Positions 40,206-48,233 of a stretch of DNA of 64,000 nucleotides are shown one piece after another. The position numbers and the translations under genes are program-made. This DNA is from an uncultured Clostridia bacterium (lineage in GTDB: Bacteria > Bacillota > Clostridia > Christensenellales > Aristaeellaceae). The number at the start of each line of letters is the position of its first letter. The first letter of the stretch is position 1. The notes beneath the pieces were generated by a model, which worked only from the letters and a program-made list of their open reading frames with translations, was not told the origin of the DNA and did not search any database. The stretch lies in NCBI GenBank assembly GCA_946414315.1, contig CAMKNZ010000001.1, forward strand, positions 231,506 through 295,505, in the 5' to 3' direction.

Positions 40206-40239
40206 AGAGGACTGCCTGAAACGGCAGTCCTCTTTCTTT
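40206..40239 (+). terminator. Terminator after the small membrane protein
   Basis: A perfect 11-bp stem (40206-40216 with 40223-40233) followed by TTCTTT. Probably the original terminator of the rubrerythrin operon. Confidence 0.85.
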
Positions 40240-40439
40240 ACCCCTCCGCGGTTCCTGCTCTGCCCCGGCCCCGGCTGCGATGGGACGTTTCCAGGAAGAA
40301 AAAACCGACCGGATGAAGGTTTTCAAACAGTCGATAATATGATAGGATAGGTTGCTTTCAGCAGACCGCTGGCCGAATACCCGATGGCAGCGCGTCTTTT
40401 TTTGCGGCTGCAGAGATGAGGTATGAACAGGTGAATGCC

Positions 40440-42335
40440 ATGCGCATGGAACAGTATGATCCGTCCAGCGAGATCACAGTGCTGGCGGTCTGTTTCGTCA
40501 TGCTCGTGCTCCTGTTCGTTTCCTTCAAGGTCCGGATGAAATCCTTCCGGATCTTCAGCGCCATGCTGGGCATGCTGATCGGCGCCACCTGCGCGGACCT
40601 GCTGCTCCACTACCTGATGGACAACGGTCCGAATCCTCCGCTGGCGCTTTTCTACTCCCTGCGCAGCATTTATCACATCCTGCTTTTCGGCATACTCCAT
40701 CACTTTATTTCCTATACCTGCGAAGCCACCCTGCTGGGTCCGAACAGCCGGAAGCCCTATATCCGGGCGGCGACCGCGCTGCTGATCATTTTCTCCGTTG
40801 CCGACACGGCCGGCATTTTTTCGGGCCGGACCATGCACATCGTCAACGGCACGATCTCCTTTGAAGGATCTGCGATCTTTACCGTCGGCTATATCCTGTT
40901 CGTTCTTCTGCTCGCAGCACTCCTGATCCGGGTTCGCCGGCGGCTGTACCAGAAGGTGATGAAAGGTTTCTTCGGCGTTTTTTTTATCTCCCTGGCTGTT
41001 CTGGCTTCCGCGCGGATACGGATCCAGTCTTCCTTTACCGTATCCACCTTCCTGTTTCCCCTGATTGCGGTCATGTACCTGCTGCATTCCAATCCCTACG
41101 ACGCGCAGCTGGGCGCGAACGACCTGCGGGGCCTGCACAACCTGATCCGCTACATCAGCGAAACAAACCGGCAGTATCTGTTCATGAGCCTGTATATGCG
41201 GGAGCTGGATGAAAACGGCAAGACCATGTCCGACGAACTGCGGGACCTGATCCGGCATGTGGCGGAAACCTATTTCCGCAAGTCCGTCCTTTTCCAGGTC
41301 AGTAACGGTCATATGCTCCTGATGGTTCCGAAAGACAGGAACCCCAACTGGGAAGAGCGCCTGAAGGAAATCCTGAAAGAATTCCTGGTCGAGTATGAGA
41401 ATTTCCGTTACGACTATAAGCTGGTCGTCGGCCACAGCAGCCGGGAACTGACCGGAAAGAGCGACTATATCAGTTTTATCCGCAGCATCCACACCAGGAT
41501 TCCGGACAACACCATCTATCAGGAGCAGCCCGGCGACCTGGATAAGTTCCGCCAGTATGAAGTCATCCTGAAGGAACTGGCCGATATTGCGGAAAAGAAG
41601 GACCCGAAGGATCCGCGGGTACTGGTCTACTGCCAGCCCGTGTATAATCTCCGGACCGGAAAATATGATACTGCCGAAGCGCTGATGCGCCTGCAGCTGG
41701 AAGAAACCGGCCTCGTTTTCCCGGACCGGTTCATTCCGCTGGCGGAAGAAAACGGCTACATTCACGCCCTGACGGAAATCATCCTGAGCAAGACCTGCCG
41801 GATGATGCACACCCTTCTCTCGGAAGGATATGAAATCACCCGCATCAGTGTGAACGTCTCCGCGCTGGAACTCCGGGATCCGGACTTCTGCAGTGATATC
41901 GAAGGAATCATCAGCAGGTGCGGCCTGGATTACGGCAGGATCGCCATCGAGCTGACGGAATCCCGGAATGACAGCGATTTCCTCCTGATGAAGGAAAGGA
42001 TCGACGAGTTGAAGGCACAGGGCATCACCTTCTACCTGGACGACTTTGGCACAGGTTACAGCAATATGGAACGGATCCTGGAACTTCCCTTCGATATCGT
42101 CAAGTTTGACCGCAGCATGCTTATTGCCGGCAGCCAGAGCGAGCGTTCCGAACAGATCCTGTCCAGCCTGGCCTCCCTGTTCAGCAAGCTGAATTATTCC
42201 GTTTTGTATGAAGGCGTTGAAACTGAAAAAGACGAACAGATGTGCAAAGATCTGTGCGCCTCTTATCTGCAGGGATATAAGTATTCAAAGCCGATCCCCA
42301 TCGGGGAGCTGCGCGGGTTCCTGACCAAAGGCTGA
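40440..42335 (+). CDS. Membrane-bound EAL-domain c-di-GMP phosphodiesterase
   Basis: From ATG 40440, six bases after AGGTG, the protein has 631 residues (other ATGs lie at 40416 and 40446). Six or seven hydrophobic segments fill residues 10-220. A cytoplasmic region without a clear domain follows (about 225-390). The EAL domain (about 395-631) keeps EALMRL (413), NVS, IELTES, YLDDFGTGYSN, VKFDRSM and LYEGVET, so the enzyme should hydrolyse c-di-GMP. No GGDEF domain is seen, unlike the first EAL protein at 16416. The gene has no partner; it converges with the GTPase gene with only seven bases between the stops. Confidence 0.88.
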   Translation: MRMEQYDPSSEITVLAVCFVMLVLLFVSFKVRMKSFRIFSAMLGMLIGATCADLLLHYLMDNGPNPPLALFYSLRSIYHILLFGILHHFISYTCEATLLGPNSRKPYIRAATALLIIFSVADTAGIFSGRTMHIVNGTISFEGSAIFTVGYILFVLLLAALLIRVRRRLYQKVMKGFFGVFFISLAVLASARIRIQSSFTVSTFLFPLIAVMYLLHSNPYDAQLGANDLRGLHNLIRYISETNRQYLFMSLYMRELDENGKTMSDELRDLIRHVAETYFRKSVLFQVSNGHMLLMVPKDRNPNWEERLKEILKEFLVEYENFRYDYKLVVGHSSRELTGKSDYISFIRSIHTRIPDNTIYQEQPGDLDKFRQYEVILKELADIAEKKDPKDPRVLVYCQPVYNLRTGKYDTAEALMRLQLEETGLVFPDRFIPLAEENGYIHALTEIILSKTCRMMHTLLSEGYEITRISVNVSALELRDPDFCSDIEGIISRCGLDYGRIAIELTESRNDSDFLLMKERIDELKAQGITFYLDDFGTGYSNMERILELPFDIVKFDRSMLIAGSQSERSEQILSSLASLFSKLNYSVLYEGVETEKDEQMCKDLCASYLQGYKYSKPIPIGELRGFLTKG

Positions 42336-42342
42336 AGCCCGG

Positions 42343-44967
42343 TCATTCCGTCCGCGCCTTTTTCCAGGCGTCCTTGTACAGCCGCTCCAGTGAACGTTCC
42401 GTTCCGGGGCGGTAGTTTTTTGCCAGGTATTCCGCGATGCTGCCCTGCACGCCGGTCACCTCCCGGCGGAACTCCCGGGCGGAGGTCCGCAGCGCTTCGT
42501 TCCCCAGGGCGATCAGCTGCTCCGGCCTGTCCGACGTCACCACCCGGACCCAGGCCTGGTTCCGGGCCAGCAGCGTGGTCTTTTCAATATAGGCGTCAGC
42601 CGTCTGGGCTTCCCGGGTATAGACGACATAGATGTTCTTATACTTTTCCGCCGCTCCCGGGTTGCCTTTGACCTTATAAGCGTCGAAAACCAGAATAATT
42701 TCCCGCCCGGTCATGCCCGCATAGTCGCACAGCAGCTCCGTCAGCTGCATCCGGGCCGCCTCAAAACTGTCCTGAAGCAGGTCTTTCCATTCTTCCCAGG
42801 CATAGAGCACGTTGTACCCGTCTACCAGCAGGATCTCGCCTTCCGGCGCGGGTTCCTGTTTTGTCTGCGTCTCCGGTTCCGGGGCGCCCTGCTTCGGTAC
42901 CGGCGTCATAAGCTGGCGTGCTTTTGCGGGCCCGTAGGTCTTTTCAAAGATGATCCGAAGCGTTTCCTCTTCTTCCGCCGATCCCGGGCGAAGCGCCGCT
43001 CCCCGGGGCCGGGTTTCCGCTTCCGCCGCCTGTTTTTTCATTTCCTTCAGCGGCAGATGCATATACTGTTCCACCTGGTCCCAGGACACGGCAACGCCCG
43101 CTCCGTGGGAACAGAAAACGGAATCCGGGGAATTCATCACATCCCGGAGCGGATCGTATCCCTTCTCCGCAATAACCCTTTCCGCATCCGCGCAGGGCAG
43201 GTATGCGGCAAAGGCAGCTGTCATCCGGCCCTGTCCCCGGGTCTGGCCGCTCAGCTCCCGGGCATAATTCCGGCAGGCGGATGCCGGTACGGTTGCCCGG
43301 ACCCGGCAGAAACCGTCCTCTGCCTCCTCCGGTCCTTCCGGCTTTCCACCCATCAGCGACAGGTCGTTCATAATCCGGCCGAGGCAGTCCTGCGGTGCGG
43401 TGACCTCCAGCGAAAGATACGGCTCCAGCAGCACGCTCCGGGCTTTCATCAGGCCCTGGCGGACCGCCCGGTAGGTCGCCTGGCGGAAGTCCCCGCCCTC
43501 GGTATGTTTCAGGTGGGCACGTCCGGCGATCAGCGTGATCCGCATATCCGTAACCGGCGCGCCGGTCAGCACGCCCCGGTGTACTTTTTCCTGCAGGTGG
43601 GTCAGGATCAGCCGCTGCCAGTTCAGTGCCAGATCGTCCGGGGATACGTCTGTATCAAACACCAGGCCGCTGCCGGGAGGAAGCGGTTCCATCCACAGAT
43701 GGACCTCCGCGTAATGGCGCAGCGGCTCATAATGCCCTACGCCTTCCACCGCTTCCGCAATGGTCTCACGGTACAGCACGCTGGTCTCCCCGAAGGAGAT
43801 CTCCATACCGAAACGGTCCTTCATCTGCCGGCGCAGCACTTCCAGATACACGTCTCCCATGGAGTGGACCCGGATCTCCCGGCGCGCTTCGAGAAACTCC
43901 GCCTGGATCAGCGGTTCTTCCTCCGTCAGCGTCTGCAGGCAGTCCAGCACTTTATGCAGATCCTCCCCCGGCCCCGGGATCACCCGGCAGGCATAGCAGG
44001 GGCGCAGGGTCTGTCCGCCTTCACGGCGTTCCGTTCCCAGCCCGTCCCCGGGAAACACTTTTGTCAGTCCGGTCACGCAGCACAGTTCCCCGGCCGCCGC
44101 CCGCGGCACGGAAGTATACCGTGCGCCGGAATACTGCCGGATCTCCGCGATCTTCTCCGTCCAGGCGCCGTCACCTTCCCCGCCGCTCATCTGGTCCCGG
44201 GCCTTCAGTTCACCGCCCGTCACCTTCAGGAAGGTCAGCCGGTTTCCCTGGGGATCCCGGGCGATCTTGTATACACGCGCGCCGAATTCCTTCGGATATA
44301 CCCGTTCCTGCGCAAAGTCCGCCAGGAAATCCAGCAGCGGTTCAATCCCTTCGTTCCGCAGCGCCGCTCCGAAAAAGCAGGGGAACAGCTTCCTCTCCCG
44401 CACCAGCGCCCGGATCCGGTTTTCCGGAATATGCCCTTCCCGCAGAAACAGGTCCAGGCAGGTTTCGTCGCACAGGGCGATCGCCTCAGCCGGGTCTTCC
44501 GTAAAGTCCGCAATCCGGTCAGACAATTCCCCGAGGGCGGCAATCATAGTCTTCCGGTCTCCTTCGTACCGGTCCGTTTTGTTGACAAACAGGATCACCG
44601 GCACCCCGCGCTGTTCCAGCAGCTTCCACAGGGTACGGGTATGGGACTGGACGCCCTCGGTCGCGCTGATCACCAGCACTGCGGCGTCCATCACGCTGAT
44701 CGCCCGCTCCGTTTCACCGGCAAAGTCCGTGTGCCCGGGCGTATCCACCAGGGTCAGGTCGGTTTTGTTCCAGGCAAGCCTGGCTTCCTTGGAGAAAATC
44801 GTGATCCCGCGTTCCTTCTCCATCTGTTCTGTATCCAGAAAAGCGTCTCCGTGGTCCACCCGGCCCTGCTTTCTCACAGTTCCGCTGAGGAACAGCATGG
44901 CTTCGGACAGGGTCGTCTTGCCTGCGTCAACATGCGCCGCCAGGCCGACTGTCAGATGATCCGCCAT
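42343..44967 (-). CDS. Tet(M)/EF-G-like GTPase fused to a C-terminal NYN domain
   Basis: From ATG 44967, after GAAGGGAGG, the product has 874 residues. Residues 1-650 resemble ribosomal protection proteins and EF-G: GLAAHVDAGKTTL (P loop), RGITIFSK, VDTPGHTDF and NKTD, then domains II to V. Residues 710-874 form a NYN/YacP-like nuclease domain with LLVDGYNVLYAW near 712, IILVFDAYKV and TADAYIEK, which hold the acidic residues. Such fusions are found in Clostridia and the role is not settled; a ribosome-associated RNA-cleaving factor is one idea. Tetracycline resistance should not be inferred. An in-frame extension upstream of the ATG lacks a ribosome site. Confidence 0.85.
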   Translation of the reverse strand: MADHLTVGLAAHVDAGKTTLSEAMLFLSGTVRKQGRVDHGDAFLDTEQMEKERGITIFSKEARLAWNKTDLTLVDTPGHTDFAGETERAISVMDAAVLVISATEGVQSHTRTLWKLLEQRGVPVILFVNKTDRYEGDRKTMIAALGELSDRIADFTEDPAEAIALCDETCLDLFLREGHIPENRIRALVRERKLFPCFFGAALRNEGIEPLLDFLADFAQERVYPKEFGARVYKIARDPQGNRLTFLKVTGGELKARDQMSGGEGDGAWTEKIAEIRQYSGARYTSVPRAAAGELCCVTGLTKVFPGDGLGTERREGGQTLRPCYACRVIPGPGEDLHKVLDCLQTLTEEEPLIQAEFLEARREIRVHSMGDVYLEVLRRQMKDRFGMEISFGETSVLYRETIAEAVEGVGHYEPLRHYAEVHLWMEPLPPGSGLVFDTDVSPDDLALNWQRLILTHLQEKVHRGVLTGAPVTDMRITLIAGRAHLKHTEGGDFRQATYRAVRQGLMKARSVLLEPYLSLEVTAPQDCLGRIMNDLSLMGGKPEGPEEAEDGFCRVRATVPASACRNYARELSGQTRGQGRMTAAFAAYLPCADAERVIAEKGYDPLRDVMNSPDSVFCSHGAGVAVSWDQVEQYMHLPLKEMKKQAAEAETRPRGAALRPGSAEEEETLRIIFEKTYGPAKARQLMTPVPKQGAPEPETQTKQEPAPEGEILLVDGYNVLYAWEEWKDLLQDSFEAARMQLTELLCDYAGMTGREIILVFDAYKVKGNPGAAEKYKNIYVVYTREAQTADAYIEKTTLLARNQAWVRVVTSDRPEQLIALGNEALRTSAREFRREVTGVQGSIAEYLAKNYRPGTERSLERLYKDAWKKARTE

Positions 44968-45037
44968 CGCCGTTCCTCCCTTCTTTTCCCGTTGCCCGAA
45001 GTATAACAGTATTCCCGGTCTTTGTCTATTTGAGTGC

Positions 45038-45066
45038 TTGACGAAACCCATCGCATTGCTTATGAT
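45038..45066 (+). promoter_or_regulatory. Promoter of the rubredoxin-thrH operon
   Basis: TTGACG (45038-45043), 17 bases, TATGAT (45061-45066), about 55 bases before the rubredoxin ATG. Confidence 0.75.
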
Positions 45067-45120
45067 GAATTTATCAGGGAATCAGACGTTCCCGCAAAAA
45101 ACAGAAAGGAAGTATCAATC

Positions 45121-45273
45121 ATGAAGTATGAATGTCCCTGCGGCTATATCTATGATCCTGAAGTCGGCGATCCCGAAGGCGGTATCGAACCCGGCACGGC
45201 CTGGGAAGACATCCCGGAAGACTGGGTATGCCCCATCTGCGGTCTGGGCAAAGACGCTTTTACGCCCGTCTGA
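45121..45273 (+). CDS. Rubredoxin
   Basis: A 50-residue one-iron protein with the two ligand loops [13 protein letters not shown] (Cys5, Cys7 positions) and CPICGLGKD. The first loop is C-P-C-G instead of the usual C-x-x-C-G, so the first two cysteines are adjacent to a single proline: a possible departure worth noting. AGAAAGGAAG precedes the ATG, and an in-frame longer start has no ribosome site. Rubredoxins shuttle electrons to rubrerythrin and similar oxidative stress enzymes. ThrH follows 12 bases later in the same transcript. Confidence 0.9.
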   Translation: MKYECPCGYIYDPEVGDPEGGIEPGTAWEDIPEDWVCPICGLGKDAFTPV

Positions 45274-45285
45274 GGTTGAAGAAGC

Positions 45286-45885
45286 ATGAACATTGTTTGT
45301 TTGGACCTGGAAGGCGTCCTGGTCCCCGAGATCTGGATCGCCTTTTCCCAGGCGAGCGGCATTCCTGAGCTGAAACGCACGACCCGGGACGAGCCGGATT
45401 ATGACAAGCTGATGAAATGGCGGCTGGGAATCCTGCGGGAGCACGGCCTGGGCCTGAAAGATATCCAGGCGACCATCGCCACCATCGATCCCATGCCCGG
45501 CGCAAAGGAATTCCTGGATACGCTCCGCAGCGAAACCCAGGCGATCATCCTGTCCGATACCTTTACCCAGTTCGCTTCTCCTCTGATGAAGAAGCTGGGC
45601 TGGCCTACGATCTTCTGCAACGAGCTGGAAGTCGGAGAGGACGGCATGATCACCGGCTACCGCATTCGCGTGGAAAAGAGCAAACTGTCCACCGTGAAGG
45701 CGCTGCAGAGCGTCGGTTTCGAGACCATCGCCGCCGGCGACAGCTTTAATGATCTGGGCATGATCCAGGCCAGCAAGGCCGGTTTCCTGTTCCGCTCCAC
45801 GGAACAGATCAAGAAGGATTATCCGCAGTATCCTGCCTGTGAAACCTACGACGAACTGCTTGCGCTGATCCGCAAGGCGCTGTAA
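45286..45885 (+). CDS. thrH: Phosphoserine phosphatase/homoserine phosphotransferase (ThrH)
   Basis: The 199-residue HAD-superfamily protein matches ThrH: CLDLEGVLVPEIW at the start, LSDTFTQFA (about 83-91), KLSTVKALQ with the conserved Lys, and AAGDSFNDLGM near 150. In Pseudomonas ThrH removes phosphate from phosphoserine and can pass it to homoserine, joining serine and threonine synthesis. The DLEG loop replaces the DxD of ordinary HAD phosphatases, which is normal for this family. Co-transcribed with rubredoxin, which looks incidental, and ended by a strong terminator. Confidence 0.93.
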   Translation: MNIVCLDLEGVLVPEIWIAFSQASGIPELKRTTRDEPDYDKLMKWRLGILREHGLGLKDIQATIATIDPMPGAKEFLDTLRSETQAIILSDTFTQFASPLMKKLGWPTIFCNELEVGEDGMITGYRIRVEKSKLSTVKALQSVGFETIAAGDSFNDLGMIQASKAGFLFRSTEQIKKDYPQYPACETYDELLALIRKAL

Positions 45886-45897
45886 GGACCGAAAACG

Positions 45898-45929
45898 ACC
45901 GGGAGAGCTTCACCGCTCTCCCGGTTTTT
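45898..45929 (+). terminator. Terminator of the rubredoxin-thrH operon
   Basis: ACCGGGAGAGC pairs with GCTCTCCCGGT around six bases, then a T run. Confidence 0.88.
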
Positions 45930-45961
45930 GTTTTACCCGTTTGCATCCCCGGCGCCGGTTG

Positions 45962-47758
45962 TCACTGATCGCCCTTTGTTTTCTTCATCCCGGCAATCCG
46001 GTACAGCTCATATCTGCCCGGCATCGTCCGGACCTCGAATACCGTCTCCCCGTTCCTGCGGTACAGCGGTTCGATCCGAACGGGCTCTCCGGTAAAGGGC
46101 TGCTTCCTTACCGGCATCTCCAGCGCCTCCGCCTCACCGGTCACATGGACCAGGACGGAGGCCGGCTGCGCCTGGCTGGTGGAATAGGGATAAACGATAA
46201 AAGTATCGTTGTCGTAGGGGAACAGGCTGATGCCCGCCCGGCTCTCCAGGTACACCCCGCCCGCAGGGAATTCCCGGCGGATACGGGTCAGCGCCTTTCC
46301 GGGCAGTTTATACAGATCCGGGAAATTGTCCGGAACGGCCAGCGTCCACATCTGCCCTCTCCCGTAGGTGTCCCGCAGCAAAACGCCGAAGCTTTCCTCC
46401 GACTCCGCCACTTTTACCAATGCCCAGGTCGCATTGTTCCGGAACTCGCATACCGGGATCCCGATCACTTCCGTACCTTTCGGATACTCCACAGGGCGCC
46501 ACTCCCCGGCGGTTTCCACCCGGTAATTCCGTCCCCGGATCCTGCGGCCGGTGAATCGGATCGACGTCATCCGCTGGATACCGCGGTCCATCGTCGCCTC
46601 CAGGAAGCCGCTGGTCACCAGCGCCTTGCCGCCGGCGGCCACATACTGCTCCAGTTTTTCCACCACGTCCGGATCAAAAGCGGACGCGCGGGTCAGCAGG
46701 ATGGACTCCGCCTTTTCCGGCCAGTAGGGCGTCAGCATCACCGGCAGGCCGCACATGCCCAGGAAATCCTGAATATTGTCCTCGCCCTGGCTGTTGTCCG
46801 GCAGATAGCACATTATGCCTGCCGGATTCCCGCAATGATCCAGCACCTCGTCCAGCTTGTCCAGATGATATCCCAGCGGTGGAATGAAAGCGTTGTCTTC
46901 CAGCGCCTGGAAGCAGAACATCATCAGCTCCTTCGGTTTGGAAAACGCCGTCAGGTATGCCTGTTCCAGGTATTGTTCCGTAATATGGAGATCAAAAGGA
47001 TCGAACCAGCCGCCGCCGTTATGCCCCGGCCACATATTCTCAAAATAGATCATCAGGGAATAGCTCAGGTAACGGGGCAGGTGCTGGTCCGTTGTCACCG
47101 TATCCCGGGCTTCCGTACCGGTATAGATCATGTCAAACAGTTTCCGCTGTCCGGCCGGGTTGTAGCCTGTCTCCTGATAACTCTCCGCCCAGTTGGGATA
47201 TTTGATCGTGATCCTGCAGTCCGGGTTCGCTGCCTTTGCAGGCGCGATCACATTCTCCCGGCTGACCTGCTCCATCAGGTGCAGGCGATAGGCCTTCCAA
47301 CTGCCGTCCGTGATCCCGTGTTCCCGGTTATAATCGTCCCGGCCCTTCCGGCAGGCATCACAGGTGCAGTTGGTGAAAAAGAAATCGTCAATAATGAACT
47401 CATTGAAGTGTTTTCCGATAAACGAACAGGCTTCACGCAGTTCTGAAAGCATCTTTTCATCGTTGTAGCAGAAGGTGTCAAACAGCCGTTGTTTCGGTTC
47501 GTCCCCTTCCGGCGTCCGGATTGTGGTGGTCAGTCCGCCGGCCACCTCCACGCCGTGCTTTTCAAAAAGCTCCCTGCACAGTTCCACATGTTCATGGTCA
47601 GCGAATACGCTGCTGCGGTAAGGTTCCAGATAAACCTTGTCAGGGCGCATATACCGTTCAAAGAAGCGGATCCCCTTTTCCAGACGGTCCCTGTCCGCAC
47701 GGGCAGTCCCCTGCGCCGTAAAGTAATATACCAGTTTGAAATTCCGATAGTTGCCCAT
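45962..47758 (-). CDS. Putative glycoside hydrolase, family not assigned
   Basis: The 598-residue cytoplasmic protein (no signal peptide) starts like an (alpha/beta)8 barrel: NFKLVYYFTAQGTARAD, GLTTTIRTPEGDE, and EFIIDDFFFTNCTCDACRKGRDDY near residues 125-146, with paired acids that could be catalytic. TIKYPNW, LTAFSKPKELMMFCF and the beta-galactosidase-trimerisation-like stretch VEKLEQYVAAGGKALVTSG (about 385-403) follow. The C-terminal 150 residues are beta-rich. The layout resembles GH families with a Trimer-like middle domain, but I cannot name one. GGAGG precedes the ATG, and a LacI/CcpA-type operator lies upstream, which fits sugar control. Confidence 0.6.
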   Translation of the reverse strand: MGNYRNFKLVYYFTAQGTARADRDRLEKGIRFFERYMRPDKVYLEPYRSSVFADHEHVELCRELFEKHGVEVAGGLTTTIRTPEGDEPKQRLFDTFCYNDEKMLSELREACSFIGKHFNEFIIDDFFFTNCTCDACRKGRDDYNREHGITDGSWKAYRLHLMEQVSRENVIAPAKAANPDCRITIKYPNWAESYQETGYNPAGQRKLFDMIYTGTEARDTVTTDQHLPRYLSYSLMIYFENMWPGHNGGGWFDPFDLHITEQYLEQAYLTAFSKPKELMMFCFQALEDNAFIPPLGYHLDKLDEVLDHCGNPAGIMCYLPDNSQGEDNIQDFLGMCGLPVMLTPYWPEKAESILLTRASAFDPDVVEKLEQYVAAGGKALVTSGFLEATMDRGIQRMTSIRFTGRRIRGRNYRVETAGEWRPVEYPKGTEVIGIPVCEFRNNATWALVKVAESEESFGVLLRDTYGRGQMWTLAVPDNFPDLYKLPGKALTRIRREFPAGGVYLESRAGISLFPYDNDTFIVYPYSTSQAQPASVLVHVTGEAEALEMPVRKQPFTGEPVRIEPLYRRNGETVFEVRTMPGRYELYRIAGMKKTKGDQ

Positions 47759-47807
47759 CTGGTTTATCCTCCGTCAGTCTGTTGATCTGTATTGTTTTTT
47801 CAGTTTT

Positions 47808-47821
47808 TGCAAACGATTACA
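47808..47821 (-). promoter_or_regulatory. cre-like operator before the putative glycoside hydrolase gene
   Basis: TGTAATCGTTTGCA on the minus strand matches the cre consensus TGWAANCGNTNWCA at all but one position. It lies about 50 bases before the start codon. A dedicated LacI-family regulator could use it just as well as CcpA. Confidence 0.55.
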
Positions 47822-47894
47822 TTTTTGTAAGGACATTATAGCGGGTTTTGCAGTTCCATGCAAGCCTTCCCCTGTGTTTTTCAAAAAAGATTCC

Positions 47895-47923
47895 TTGTCT
47901 TTTGCAGTCGGATAGTGTATGAT
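47895..47923 (+). promoter_or_regulatory. Promoter of the DUF1858 gene
   Basis: TTGTCT (47895-47900), 17 bases, TATGAT (47918-47923). Confidence 0.6.
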
Positions 47924-47957
47924 GTGCTCGCATTGAAATCATTAGGAGGGTTTTCTC

Positions 47958-48170
47958 ATGGCTGAACAGTATGTTACCGGTGAAACACTGGTTGGCGAAG
48001 TTGTTACACAGTATCCTGAAGCGGTGGAGATTCTGCTGTCCATCGGCATGCACTGCCTGGGCTGCCCGGCTTCCCGCGCCGAATCCCTTCAGGACGCCTG
48101 CGCCGTCCACGGCATCCCCGCGGAGCAGGTTATTGAAGCCATCAACAACAAGATCGCCGAGAGCAAATAA
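47958..48170 (+). CDS. DUF1858 domain protein
   Basis: A 70-residue protein that matches the DUF1858 family: VTGETLVGEVVTQYPEAVEILLSIGMHCLGCPAS, with the conserved GMHCLGC motif near residues 30-36. Members occur alone or fused to hybrid cluster or redox proteins in anaerobes; a metal or sulfur role is suspected from the cysteines but not shown. AGGAGGG precedes the ATG. Confidence 0.88.
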   Translation: MAEQYVTGETLVGEVVTQYPEAVEILLSIGMHCLGCPASRAESLQDACAVHGIPAEQVIEAINNKIAESK

Positions 48171-48183
48171 CACGGTTCCGATC

Positions 48184-48216
48184 AAAGGCCGGATGGATCA
48201 GTTCCATCCGGCCTTT
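48184..48216. terminator. Bidirectional terminator after the DUF1858 gene
   Basis: A perfect 14-bp stem (48184-48197 with 48203-48216) between two convergent genes; its arms begin and end in A/T triplets only, so termination may be weak. Confidence 0.65.
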
Positions 48217-48233
48217 GCCATGTCTCTTTTCTG

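Noticed and set aside
42343..44967. Tetracycline resistance gene tet(M)
   Set aside because: The GTPase part is Tet(M)-like, but the fusion and the many differences in the loops do not support a resistance call without experiments.
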